A stretch of DNA of 64,000 nt from Blakeslea trispora (Eukaryota > Mucoromycota > Mucoromycetes > Mucorales > Choanephoraceae). The DNA is taken from NCBI GenBank assembly GCA_025331445.1, contig JAIWNE010000004.1, positions 652,922 to 716,921 of the forward strand. The letters run 5' to 3'. The position numbers were made by a program, and so were the translations under genes. Positions 1-11,337 of this stretch are shown here, in pieces; position 1 is the first letter of the stretch, and the number at the start of each line of letters is the position of its first letter. Below the pieces are notes generated by a model that saw only the letters and a program-made list of their open reading frames with translations, ran no database searches and was not told the origin of the DNA.

Positions 1-339
1 AATCCTGAAATCTTATTGGACAATACACAATTTTAAACTAAACAGTCAAAAAAAAAAAAGCTCTTTAGTCTAAACCTGTTTATTCATGCTTTAATATCAA
101 AAGGAATCATGATATTGATTTTTAAAAGTGCAGACTGTATAGATCATGATCTTATTAGATATTGCCTTGAAGCTGATTTGATTTGGCTGTGTATGGTGCC
201 TGTTCTATTTCTACCATATTCTCTAAAGAATTTATCATTGTATCACATAGATAAGTAAGAAAACTAGGTTTGGTTAGTTAATGACTGCCTTTATTTCAAT
301 GAATAACTGAGAGACAATGCTGTTCTTTCCTGCCTAAAA
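1..339. other. Window edge, no gene seen
   Basis: AT-rich sequence downstream of the dioxygenase gene. It has stop codons in all frames and a short A-run near position 50. It is probably the 3' untranslated and intergenic part of the neighbour. I see nothing else in it. Confidence 0.5.
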
Positions 340-2164
340 TCAGGTGCGTTCTTGATCTCTAAATCGCTCCTTGAGTACAGAAACTTCTCTTTCAAGAAAT
401 CTCTTTTGTGCCTGAGCACGCTTATTGATTTCTTCAACACGAATCAAATTGCTTTCAGTTAATTGTGACTTGTCAATGCTATCACCAACTTCATTCAACA
501 AACTCAAAACTGTGTTCAATTGATTAGGCAGCCTGAAAGAAGAAGAATAGAAAGTAAAAGGGTTAGATAAGACAGTTTGAATGATACAATAATAAAGAAA
601 GCACGGTTCAAGATTACCATGTAACAATAGGAGAGCCACCAGTAGCTACAGGATGAGCAGTGTGCTTAATGATATACTCCTTTGTAAAGTTCCAATGTCT
701 ATGACGGAAGGCACGGATTTGATCCACATTCGATAGATAGACAGCAGCTGAATTGGGATCTTGTAGAGCGAATTCTTTAAGACAAACCTTTTTGGCCTTA
801 TCTTGAACATATTCCAGAAATTCACGGTGATTGGTAGGTCGGTAGGATCTAAAGTCACGAAGAACAGTCGTCAATGGGTTTTCAGGCATCAGTTCAGTGA
901 TCTGGAGCAAGTTGTCTCCTAAAGGAACCATGGAATCATTTGCACCAGATTCACCACGATGAACAACTGGCTTATCACTCACACCTTCATAGATAACACC
1001 ATCAGGAAACATAGGCTACAGGCAAAAAGATCAGCTGATGTCTTGTTTTTCTTTCTTAAACTATCAAACCTGGTTTTTAGTTCCCATAATAAAAGTTCTG
1101 AACTTTATGTAATCCTCGGGCATACTACGGGACCACATCATCTCCATCTCTCGATTAATAGACTCATATGCTTCATTAAGGCCAGCCATTTCAATGTTGA
1201 ATCGTTTTCTATCTTTTTCTTCAACAGCCTGAAGTGCACCCATCGTGTGCTTGACAAGTCTTGGAGAATAAGCAACCATCGTAACATGATTGAGGACAAA
1301 TCCTTTCCTGCAAAACAAAGCATGTCAGTCTTTTCTTTGTTCGGATGGATAAAGAGTATGGATTGACTTACTCTGATTCACTGCCAGCAAAAGCACGGAC
1401 TAATGCCAAATTGTCATAAGTAAGTCCTTCTAATGGATTTATCTTTTTATAGTTGTATAAACTAAGCAAATTTGTAAAGATTAGCTTCTTGTTTAACCGT
1501 TGCATACGATAAAGGAGTCACTCACGCATAACTCAAAGCACTAGATCAAGTTGGTTAGAAATCCATGTGTCTGTAGTCCTAGAAAAAGAACTTACTATTC
1601 CATAAAGGGCTTGCTATGAATCTTGTTGGAGACTTTGTGTAAAGGAACAGCAATATTCATTGGCAAGACCTTTCGACCTAGACCATAGTCTTTTCTAGAA
1701 CGATAAAGAATATCACAGGGCTCAAGTAGGTAAGCAGAGGCAGCAAAGGTATAGTCGCGAAAGAGAGCTACCAAAAGCAAGGAACGCTTGAGTAAGACAG
1801 CAACTCAATGCTTTGTTTGCTTACCTGATAAAAGATGTTGGTCTGTGATTCTATCTACATCATACAGAGGAAGTTCATCACGGACAGCATCACCAAATTG
1901 ACCACTGGCTAAAAGACCAGGGGTTCCGTCCAAGAGCTGCATAGGCATACGTTGCAAAAGAGATTCTAGCCGGCTGAATTCCTCAGGAAGCTTAGCAAGT
2001 GGATCTTGACGAGGAAGAAAACCATTATCGACGCCTACAGTAAACATTTGATGTGTCATGTCATTCTTTTGAGTTTCTGTCAAGAGAGAGAACATGCGAT
2101 AAGAACATCTGTAGTGTCCAAGTCGTTTGGTACAGATGGAGCCAAGTTTTTGAAGGTGATTCAT
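340..2164 (-). CDS. BNA2: Indoleamine 2,3-dioxygenase (seven exons)
   Basis: Heme dioxygenase that opens the indole ring of tryptophan to N-formylkynurenine, the first step of the kynurenine route to NAD. Exons on the minus strand read 2164-1825, 1767-1596, 1540-1526, 1461-1372, 1307-1070, 1015-618 and 532-340, giving 481 residues, a normal length for fungal IDO. Visible family motifs are ALFRDYTF and ASAYLLEPC, the FRTFIMG segment, and near the C-terminus RHRHWNFTKEYI, which holds the likely proximal heme histidine, followed by ATGGSPIVTWLPNQL. Exon 3 is only 15 nt (residues ALSYA). The N-terminal start is uncertain, because MFTVGVDNGFLP inside exon 1 could be the real beginning. Introns are GT-AG. 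No frame breaks were found. Confidence 0.93.
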
Positions 2165-4145
2165 GTCTGAGAGCCTTGTTGAGAAAAATTTACAATGGCT
2201 ACGATTTTCTCATTGCTTATATGTATTGTTTTTTACAGAATACCGCCAAAAGCAGACATGGATGACTTTGGCAATCTATCAAAGACACGTAATAATACCG
2301 CCGTTTTATGGATCAAGAACACGTAACAATACCGCCATGTTTTACATGTAAACAAACCGTCAATTTTCTCATACTCGTAAAAATAAAGCGACTCTCTCTC
2401 TCTCTCTTGGATCTGACATGACTTGCTCAGCCAACACTCTCTCCTTTTTTTCTCTCTTTCTTGAACTGTGTTTGAAAATCGATATCGGCTTCTCAAAACC
2501 GAAAATTGTTCCCAAGGCAAATTCTGCAAAAAGAAAAAAAAAAAGGGTGTATTGATATAACATACTTGATTCAGGCTAGCTTGATCCACCTCTTTGAAAT
2601 AGAGAATTTCTTTGAACAAAAGAATGAATGTTAAAGGCTTTGTTTTACTTTTTCAGAATACGTGACAATTCTTTTGCAATGGCCTATATTCAACCCATCT
2701 GCTTTTTCTCTCACATAAATTTTTTTTTTTTTTTTTGGGCCCTGGGAACCCTATATGCTTGTTACACTGAGAACAAAAAGAAAGTTCCGGAACGTAGTTG
2801 CTATTGAGTTATGCTTACCATAAATGAAAAGCAGCACCTGGACATCCTAGTTTTGCATTCAAAGACACTTTTTTTTTTCACTGACCATGTGCTCTTTTTT
2901 TGAAAGTTGTTTGTTTGAGAACAGAGGGGGGGGGGAATTAAAAAAAAGAGAACCAAAAACGGTTCAGTAAAAGTAAGCAAAATGAACATAGACTTGTTTG
3001 ATTCACAACATCAGAAAAGGCCCATAAACAAACAACATGCTTGTAGTTTGATTTTGATTCATTGCTTTCAAAGCAAGTTATTCTTTGCAATAAAATAGCT
3101 TGAAATGGCAAGTTAATAAACATTTTTTGTTACTTGTTTCCTTTCAATTATCATTTTATAGTTAACAGGCAGAGATAGCCTGGTTACAATCTCTGCCTCA
3201 GAGACTATTTAATTGACCTAGATATTTCATGATAAAGATCTTTTTCAAGTTTGAGAAAAAAAAATTAAGGGATTAGGATATATACAAGATGAATGATAGA
3301 GTGTTATTAGATGATGAGAAGAATGCGCTTGAGAAAATGTACTATGCTTACACTTGATGAAATATCTATTCTGAATTTCACTTTATGTGCATGAGAGATG
3401 TACTCACAAACGATTCAAGATATAGGTACTAGAGATAGAAAAAAGCAAGAAGAAACAAAGTACCTTTGTTCATCTTATGCTATTTTGGAGAGTTGAATAT
3501 TTCTTTTTTTTTTTTGTCTTTTAGTTTTATAAAAGCATCTATTTTCTTTTTCAAGCTTATACAGTAGAGTTTTATTCTTGGATCTTATTAGGGTTCCAAG
3601 TACATTCTACGTCTAGCAGTTGTTTCTAAAAAAAAAAGAGAAGCTATATTTGAATTCTTGGAAGCTATCTCTATCCACTATGCATTAGTGATATTAACAA
3701 CAGAAAGAATCATATATGAAGTAATGAGGCTTAACGCTTCTCTTTTAAATGCGCAATATATTTTCGGAAAACAATACTGTGGCCTGTGCGATTCATTTAG
3801 AGCTTAAGCATATGCTTGCATTCTTTGTCTGCATTTTGTTTTGCTATTACTAAGATCAGTATGTTTCTCGTGTTAAACTATGAAATACACATTTTATTTC
3901 TCGCCTTTACTTATACACAGCGAGTTTTCATAACAGTTGAAATAGATTCTGCCTTGTTTTGAGCTTTAGGTTTGATTTCATTCTACACAGCGAATAGTCT
4001 CTCTCTCTCTTTTTTTTTTGTATGCGAAATATGAACATGATGATTATTCTTTATTAATAAGAAAGAATGTTTAGATATAAAGTACATGAAATTAAATAGC
4101 AACTCTTTCTTCTTTTAGTTTGCATAGTCAATGATTACAGTGTAT
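2165..4145. other. Intergenic, low complexity
   Basis: About 2 kb without a convincing gene. It contains a CT-rich stretch near 2394-2408, long T and A runs (for example 2718-2736 and 2871-2878) and a G8 run near 2928. Short open frames here have biased, low-complexity translations and no splice context. It probably holds the promoter of the dioxygenase and the 3' end of the DUF1775 gene. Confidence 0.5.
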
Positions 4146-4880
4146 TTAGAGAGCAAAGACAAAAGCACCTACAGCAGCAACGAGAGGCAAGATACCAGCG
4201 GACATGCTGCTAGCACCAGAACCAGCCTGGCTAGCATGAGCATGATCACTGCCACTAGAAGCAGAAGGAGAAGATTCAGTATGGTTAGACTGGATAGCGA
4301 TAGCATCAGCAGCAGCTTGTGTAGCATTCTTGACAACTACAAGAGAAGGTGATTCTTTTCCAGAGTCACCTTCTTTGATGAAAGTCCAGTTGGCAGTACC
4401 AACAACACAGTTTTGAACAGTAGGGAAATAGTATGTTACATTGGAGGCAGAGCTCAAGTCGACGTTAGGAACAGAAAGAGTCAAAGGGAAATCAAGAGCG
4501 TCATGAGCACCTAAAAGGCCACCAGACCAGGTAATGGTATCAACAGTAGTGTTGGAGGCATCACTGTATGTTGTTGTCAAAGTCTAAAGAACACGAACTA
4601 TATGTCAGTCGCTTTCCCTTTTTTTTTTCTTTCATTTACAAGAAAATAAACTTACCCAGTTAGCAACTGCTTGAGGCTTAACATCCTTAACTTGATCAGG
4701 TACAGTCACAACAATACTTGTGGTATCAGAACCATTACAGCCATGAGGGACATGGAAAGCAGTAGAGACACTTTGTCCAGGTTCAACAAACTTGGGATTC
4801 ATACTAACATGAGCATCAGAAGTACCAATCAAGGCCAAAGAAGCACAAGCAGCAATCAAGGTAGAGCGAAAGATAGCCAT
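4146..4880 (-). CDS. Secreted GPI-type YcnI/DUF1775 copper-binding-like protein
   Basis: Two exons (4880-4656 and 4583-4146) encode 220 residues. The start MAIFRSTLIAACASLALIG opens a signal peptide ending before AHVSMNP. An upstream in-frame ATG at 4943 is less likely because it would precede the signal sequence. Residues about 24-170 match the YcnI/DUF1775 pattern: mature N-terminal His, PHGCNGSDTT, VKPQAVANW and a late NWTF. In bacterial YcnI the first His, a Glu and a Trp form a mono-histidine Cu(II) site; His and Trp candidates are visible here. A Ser/Ala/His-rich linker and a hydrophobic tail (LPLVAAVGAFVFAL) suggest GPI anchoring in the cell wall or membrane. Family assignment is by motif; copper binding is inferred. 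Confidence 0.82.
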
Positions 4881-7680
4881 TGAAGATTTGATAGATACAA
4901 AGAAAGTGATAAAGAAAAGAAAAGAAAAATCAAGGAGAAACATTCCAGCTTATTATATACTTGAAGTAGCAGCGAAATTCTCTCAATAAACACCAATGGT
5001 AGATTGACTTTGATCTGTCTACTTGAAGGGAATAATCACCGAACCTGACTTTATTTAAAGAACAGATACAATAGAAAGCTGAGAAAAAAAAAAGCTAATT
5101 TGACCTTTTGTTTATTTCTTGTTATAATTTCATTTGTAAAGAAAAGACCAAAAGGCATGCCTTTCAAGAGAATGGTTTTAAAGGCTACAATGTCATCTCT
5201 TTTTTCTTACTGTAGTGCTTGCTTTCTCATATTTTGGATTGTTTATATAAACGCGTATTTCACAAACAAAAAAAGGATTTTCATCTTGAACCCAATGGGA
5301 TCGATTGGAATAGCTAAAATTTCTCTTGATTGTACCACTCGACAACCACATTTGTCCATTTTCTTTATGTCAGTGTAACCAATCAGATTTGAAGTTAGCC
5401 TGGGTTACTTTTTTTTTTTCTTTTCGATAACCAGGACACTTGCTTTATGGCTCGAAAATCTTGATGAATTTGAAGCAAATTAAAACAGAAAGGGAACTCA
5501 TTGACTAACAAAGCATAAAAGAGATTGCAAGTAAACCGCTTCATAACAGTTGCTGCTAAAAAAGACAAAGAACGTATTTGAATCGTTGATTCGGCGCTTG
5601 TATTCTCCCATCTGTTTTGATTTGGATTGTCCATTCGATCTAGAAGTCGTTGCAACTAAACTGAAACATCGTCCCAGTTGTCCTGCTTTTTTCAAGTAAA
5701 TTACAAACTGGGTTATGTTGAGAGATTATAAGAAACAAAAGAAAAGGGGCGCCATGCGTTTGCAAAAGTAATCTTACCCTGAGCCTTATAGAACTGTAAA
5801 GACACGCATTGTTTTGTAACGCAAGTCCATACAATGTTGGCCTACCATAAATAGTAGTTTGTTAGTTTTGTCTGCTTTATTCCTTTTTCAGCTATACATG
5901 TAAAGGTGCAATGTTAGTCTGGATCTTGTACAATATTTACAGCGTGAGATACTTTCTGTCAATCATTCATACTATTCTATATTTTGCCCGTTACAAAATA
6001 ATGAGAAAAATTTTGTTTACAATCGTTTCGCCTGGTATGTTTGAGTTGGCAAAGAAAAAGTGAAAGCGTTTGACCTCAATGAAATACATCTTGTCAACAA
6101 ATCAAAATGCTCTTTTGTTTCTTTGTTTCTCTCGTTTCATCATTGGGTAAAAGCCCAAACATTATTCTCCAAATCAAAGGCTATTACATCGGATGGCTGT
6201 TCTAATCACATATGCTTATGAAAGCGTTTTTTTTTCTTATTGAATTTGGTTTCTTTTCCTACCATCAATTTTAAATCAAAAGTCTACGGATAGAAGCCTT
6301 TGCTTGCATTCCTTGTGTGAAAAACAGAGCTAACTTGTATTGACAAGAGGGCTTTGTATAGAGCAAAGATGGAAGCAATTGGTTAGAGTATGTTTCTAGT
6401 CCTGTACAGTCTAACAAAAGATATATATAAACATATGAAGAGGAAATGCAAGAAGAGTGAATGGAATAAATGAGTTGATTTTATTGTTCTTTTAGGCATT
6501 TGATCGGACGAATGATACAAAGTATATATCTTTTTAGAGTGAGCAGTAATAAAGACAAAATATGTGTAGGCATTCTTTTAGATAGTGGAGAGTATGTCAA
6601 GCGGAGAGTGTCAGACAACACAAGTAAGCGACTGATTTTCATAAAGCAGATTGAACCCAATTCAGTGTAGCGCATATAGAGAGTCAGGTAGAGAGAGAGC
6701 AAAGTGGACAACATAATGAGATAAACCAAAGAGTAAGAGGCCAACAAGCAAGATAGACCATGTAGTGAGAAACCAAGAAGCAAAGTAGACCATGTAGTGA
6801 GAAACCAAGAAGCAAAATAGACCAAGAGATAGAGAAGCAGCTTTTTTTTTTGGTTTGGTTTGGTTCGTTTGGTTTGAGGTTTTCTTCTTTGGTATACGCG
6901 TAGCAAGGGTGGCAGTAACAGTGCATGAATCGGGTTCAAAATAATAATAGTGATAATATTTTACAAAATAAAAGACTAAGCACTGCTCAAACGCATTCGC
7001 CGGATGAGCTAAGTGCTGGAATGCGAGCTTCAAGAAGCTCATTTTTATTTTCATTTTCATTCTTTTCACTACTGACAACCATCAAGACACACTTCAAGCC
7101 AAAACATGAATTTCAGCGAGCGCGTCAAACATGCATTGTTCAAGCAGAGAAATAATTTATAAAGCGCGTGCCTTATGAAGGCACACTAACACATATATAT
7201 ACCAGAAGATATAGAAAAACTACTTACCTTAAGCTTGCCTTGATCATAGCCGAACCTTGATAGAGATGAGAGAAAGAAAAGAGAAAAAAAAGAGGGGAGA
7301 AAAGTACTTTTTTTTTATAACTTTTTGTTTGTTTACAAGTGAAAAGACACTAAAAAGTTGAGAACCAACCAATTAAATGCAAGAATGACAAAACGTTCCC
7401 ATTGCTCTATCAACCATTAGCTGGGTTCCCTTATTAGCAACTTGCGTTCTCTTTTATGACCTTCATCGGCTTCGTTTTCCATTACGATAGCAGCTCGATT
7501 TCAGCGTATTTGACGAAAATATGTCTATAGGGTAGTATTAAATCAGCTATTTGCGTAAAAAGGTAATCTAGAGACTTACTCTGGAATCATCACAGCTCTT
7601 GTATCTTGAATTGAGAATTATCTTGTAAAGGCGAGATCATACTTGATTTTTGACTGACATAGTTAAACTGCTAAAAAAAA
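4881..7680. other. Long intergenic region without a supported gene
   Basis: About 2.8 kb of AT-rich DNA. Open frames at 5100-5834 and 6481-7155 translate to low-complexity sequence and have no splice or motif support. The minus-strand frames at 6481-7078 are opened by tandemly repeated sequence at about 6745-6828 and by a G/T-rich tract at 6841-6880. No RNA gene was recognised. Confidence 0.45.
6754..6822. repeat. Tandem duplication, about 32-bp unit
   Basis: The unit starting AGACCATGTAGTGAGAAACC occurs twice in direct succession with one base difference near its end, followed by a partial third start. It sits in non-coding DNA and makes spurious minus-strand reading frames. It looks like a local slippage or duplication event. 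Confidence 0.8.
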
Positions 7681-7870
7681 ATTGATTCAAGAACAAAGCA
7701 GTAAAAGATGTAGATTTATAGAATTTAATGTTAAGGTAGAGTCATGTGGCTATACTCAAATTTCAGCGATACATGTTTTGATACAGCAGCTACATATATG
7801 GAACGTCAGTATTTTGAACAACTACATAAAAGCAAATATATCATCTTCCTCAAACCTATCCTTTTTCAAC

Positions 7871-8230
7871 CTACAACTAAAAGCAGTAATTCTATTGTAC
7901 AATCATACAGTGTTGAGATCAAGGAGTGATGTGGGTCGCCTACAGTATAAAGATGTCCATCTGCGATATGAACAAGAGAGACTATCAAAAGCTATTCTGC
8001 AAATAAGACACCCAAAAGAAGCACAGTAAAAACATCAAGACTACTACTATAAGCCAGTAGACCAAATGCAGAAATGTACCAAGATACAAAACGCAATTTT
8101 CTCGAGCAATACGGAAAATGGTACTACCATTTCTTCATCGTTCGCTTCGACAACCTGCGGAATCATGCTAGTTAGAAGCAATGGCAGAGTTGTCGAAACG
8201 AGCACAGAGAATGTGGTCATAGACTCTCTA
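7871..8230 (+). pseudogene. Relic of a DIRS-type tyrosine recombinase, core deleted
   Basis: In one frame, broken by a TAA at 8027-8029, the translation LQLKAVILL...RSRSDVGRLQYKDV...RHPKEAQ is clearly related to LQLKTVLLL...RPRSDIGRLQYRDI...RTPKESQ of the recombinase at 51.9-52.7 kb. After the stop it continues YYYKP...IQNAIFSSN...ETSTENVV, matching the extreme C-terminus of the same protein (FYYKP, ITNSIFSS, ETKAENVI). About 100 residues between these blocks, including the HxxR catalytic motif, are missing. The first catalytic-Arg region remains. This is a dead, diverged fragment. About 40 bp upstream of it (7743-7785) also resembles DNA at 55236-55283 inside the palindromic element. Confidence 0.8.
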
Positions 8231-9203
8231 GCAGCACTTTTATTTTTAAATTTAATACAATCAGAAAAGCATTAATCCTTCATCTCTTTCCAAGCTAAGT
8301 TACTTTTTCAATCATTCTTAGGGTGGGAGAATCAATGCCAAGGCATTGTTCAAGGGTAGGTACCCACCACATCCTCTGTCAACTTGGCCATTGCTGCTCA
8401 AAGCCAATCTGTCCTAACCTGAGAAGTTGCTCTATATTAGTCAAAATTATACTCGTAAAATAAGGCAATTTGAGACACAGGTACGGTTATTGTGAAATAC
8501 GACTAAATTCAAGAACACTTTTCTTTTTACCATATCATATATAGAAACAAAAATTGTTTTATAGTGTAAATGCTCTCTTGCAAAATATAAAGATCTTTAA
8601 CCTAAAACAATATCTCTCTCATTCTTGGATTTATGTATGTTACTTGAAACAATTCTTTTAATTGGTCAAAATTAAAAAAAATCCAGGAAAGCATTGTCTA
8701 TGATTTCAAAGAAGTCATATTTGCTCCAATTGCAAAGGCAGTACCTTGATCTGAGCAGTAATTTAAACATGTGAGGTAGTTTGAGCTTTAGATTACTCCA
8801 AGGCTATAAGATCAACAAGATAGATAAAAAGGGTGCGCTGCATCTTTTACAAGCCATGATGGTGATTGTGTCTACTAGCAATATCTTTTTCTGTGGGGAA
8901 ATTAGGTTATTACCGAGAACCAAATCAAGATCTTGATTCGGTTTGAGATCTTTTCAAAGAAATTGCCTGATGAATCGAACTGACACAAAACCCAATATCG
9001 TCACTAGTGCACTTCAACTCTTCTAACGACTGTCCAAGCGATCAACCATGCTTGCAATTACCTAATTTGATCAAACACGTTTGACGGAGCGCACAATCTA
9101 TTTTTATTTAATTTGATTCTCCTCTTTAGTGTCTGTATTTCACTGTTTCATTTTTCTCTTCTTTTTCTCTCTCTCTCTTTTATTGTTATCTATACAACAA
9201 ACA
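8231..9203. other. Intergenic, promoter side of the coiled-coil gene
   Basis: About 970 bp with no supportable gene. Poly-pyrimidine tracts at 9148-9182 lie immediately before the start codon at 9204, consistent with a fungal promoter or 5' untranslated region. No repeat or RNA gene was recognised. Confidence 0.4.
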
Positions 9204-10589
9204 ATGGGAGTCCAAGATGTGGTAGCTCGACTGAACAAGTCAAAATCAGCCAACAATCCATCCAAAAACAATGGTGGTCAAGCTCTTAAAAAGAAAATAG
9301 TGATGCCCTCTTCACATGAATCAAACAAATTTCCTCCTTCACCTATTCCATCACCTACATCGACTATGCATAATTACACTAGTCAAAACACAAGCAGCAG
9401 TAGTATCAATAACAGCGGTGCTGTTTTTGGGTCTGGTAATATTGCATCTATGCTTCAGAAATTCGGTCAACCTGTACAACCATTACCTAAACAACACAAG
9501 TCAATACCTCAGTCAGCTGTATCAACACAACAACCATCAATGCAACCACAACATAACCGAGCCCAATCAAAGCCACTAACGCCACCCGAATCTCCTGTAA
9601 ATAGCTTGCAACAACAACAACAACAACAACAACAGCGACCTCAACAAAGAAAAATCACTGTAGCACCTATCGACAAAAGCAATGATTCTTACATCAAGTT
9701 TGACACTGTGGCAGATGAACTTGTCACTCTATTCCAAGATCTACTTGATCAGAATGCTGCTAATGAAGAGTACATAAAAAAACTAGAACAAGATGTCGAA
9801 CAACATGCATCTGCCGCTACAAAAGTTCGAGACTATGAAATCCGAGTAGAATATTTAGCGCTTAAATTAGAGCAGGTCTCTGAAGAAAGAGATTATTTTG
9901 AAAAAGAATTGAATGAATTAGCTAATAATTCGTCTCGGCAGACTGGATCTACCATCAATTCACCCACTTCTTCAACCATCAAATCTAGGCTAGAGACAGG
10001 TCCTTATCAGTCCGAGATTCAACAAGATATCATCATCGAGGAAGAGCAATCCTTACAAAAACAGAATAACGATGCCTACATTGCAGATATTTTACATGTC
10101 TATGAAGAGATGTCCATGGGTGATGAAGCCATGCAAGAAGATGTTGAACAGCAATTGGTTGACTGCGACAAAGGGGTTCAAATGGCTATTGCGAGCTATG
10201 TATCTAGTTTGGAAATAGAACGCCTCGAGACAAGAAATTTACAGAAAATCGTGATAAAACAAGACGAGCTAATTACGAAGTTGGAACATAAGCTGGAAGA
10301 ATCATCAGATGAACTGCTAAAAGAACAAGTAGAAGTGCAACGTATCGAATTAGAAAATAAACGAGAATTGCTATCTCAGTTACTAAACGAACGTGAAGAC
10401 TTACTGAGACGATTAAATTCACAAAAGAGAAGATCTTCTATGGAACTTATATCCAACATGCTTCAACCTGATACAATCAGCTATAGCAATAGTCACCGCA
10501 ACTCTTGTTCGTCGGCTTCATCAAGAGGTACACCTCCTTTAACAGCACCTCCTAAGCAGCCTTTACCACCATTACCAGCAACCACTTGA
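9204..10589 (+). CDS. Low-complexity and coiled-coil protein, function unknown
   Basis: A single exon gives 461 residues from MGVQDVVARL. I chose this ATG because the in-frame upstream extension to 9129 is pyrimidine-driven low complexity without its own ATG. Residues about 1-150 are Ser/Pro/Asn/Gln-rich with a poly-Gln run encoded at 9607-9635. From about residue 155 to 265 and again from about 330 to 420 the sequence is Glu/Lys/Leu-rich with heptad-like spacing (LEQDVEQ, ALKLEQVSEERDYFEKEL, LEHKLEESSDELLKEQVEVQ), that is, long coiled coils. The tail ends in a Pro-rich segment (TPPLTAPPKQPLPPLP) that could bind SH3 domains. I do not recognise a family; a cytoskeletal or polarity scaffold would fit but is only a guess. 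The Atg12 gene lies tail-to-tail downstream. Confidence 0.75.
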   Translation: MGVQDVVARLNKSKSANNPSKNNGGQALKKKIVMPSSHESNKFPPSPIPSPTSTMHNYTSQNTSSSSINNSGAVFGSGNIASMLQKFGQPVQPLPKQHKSIPQSAVSTQQPSMQPQHNRAQSKPLTPPESPVNSLQQQQQQQQQRPQQRKITVAPIDKSNDSYIKFDTVADELVTLFQDLLDQNAANEEYIKKLEQDVEQHASAATKVRDYEIRVEYLALKLEQVSEERDYFEKELNELANNSSRQTGSTINSPTSSTIKSRLETGPYQSEIQQDIIIEEEQSLQKQNNDAYIADILHVYEEMSMGDEAMQEDVEQQLVDCDKGVQMAIASYVSSLEIERLETRNLQKIVIKQDELITKLEHKLEESSDELLKEQVEVQRIELENKRELLSQLLNEREDLLRRLNSQKRRSSMELISNMLQPDTISYSNSHRNSCSSASSRGTPPLTAPPKQPLPPLPATT

Positions 10590-10682
10590 GCGCATACATG
10601 ACTATGTGCTCTTGGATGAGCATGTCTATCAATTCACTGTACACTTCCTTTTGCTTTTCGATATGCTTTGGCACTATCGAAT

Positions 10683-10717
10683 GCACATACACATATACAC
10701 ATACACATACACAAACA
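10683..10717. repeat. ACACAT/ACAC microsatellite
   Basis: A short imperfect repeat of CACATA/ACACAC units lies in the spacer between the convergent coiled-coil and ATG12 genes. It creates meaningless short open frames on both strands. Confidence 0.7.
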
Positions 10718-10814
10718 TATATATTTATGTATATCAATAGATTTACAAATACATTCTTTCATTTATTCTCCTGTTTCCTCTCACATATTTCTCGCTTCTT
10801 CTTTTCTGTCTAAT

Positions 10815-11337
10815 TTAGCCCCAAGCTACTGTGGTGCAATAATTGATGATTAAATGTCCATCTGTATTAAAGCACTATTTGCAAGTCGAACATGTGTCAA
10901 TCATTTGTCTGTGAATTTGTTCGGATGAATAGGCTAACCTTGTGTAAATTAGCTACTGTTTCGTCTGGTGAAGGTGAAAATGCACTATTTATGTATAGGA
11001 ACTACATGCATTTTTTTTTGTGTGTCAGTTCATTCGAAAAATTACATGCTTGATTTTATCTTCATGCTTGCCAAAGGATCGGATCCTTGGTATCTCAATT
11101 GCTTGCGCAAAAACTGTATCACTGTTTGAAACTTGTTGGATGCTGTGAGCTTAAATATCTTTTGCTTCAGAATAGGAGCGTTTCCAATCGCACGAAAGAT
11201 AACGATCACTAAAACAAAAAAAGAGAGACGTGCTTCATTAGATAATCGCTTTGTTTTGGGGAGTGAAATAGCGTACCTTTTGTGTCAACATCTTTCTCTT
11301 GGTAGCTCTTGACTACCTCATCAAGGGTAGATTCCAT
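10815..11337 (-). CDS. ATG12: Autophagy ubiquitin-like protein Atg12 (four exons)
   Basis: No single long open frame covers this gene; it appears only when spliced. Exons are 11337-11277, 11208-11072, 11001-10939 and 10874-10815, summing to 321 nt (106 residues). The product shows the Atg12 core FRAIGNAPILKQKIFKL, then FQTVIQFLRKQL, SDPLFLYINSAFSPSPDETV and the terminal INYCTTVAWG. The C-terminal Gly is the residue conjugated to Atg5 through Atg7 and Atg10, forming part of the Atg8 lipidation ligase at the growing autophagosome. The third-exon boundary uses a GC donor (TTG/GCAAGC) with a normal AG acceptor; without it the frame would end early at ASMKIKSSM. The length is short, with only about 20 residues before the ubiquitin fold. 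Confidence 0.92.

Noticed and set aside
1768..1824. A 21-nt ultrashort intron (GTAAG to TTGAG) in the dioxygenase gene
   Set aside because: It keeps the frame, but the 57-nt intron ending TTTGGTAG gives LLSALFRDYTF, matching the IDO family better and having normal size.
6481..7078. Leu-rich minus-strand ORFs as a membrane protein gene
   Set aside because: The frames are kept open by the 32-bp tandem duplication and a G/T-rich tract; several frames are open at once and none has a plausible family.
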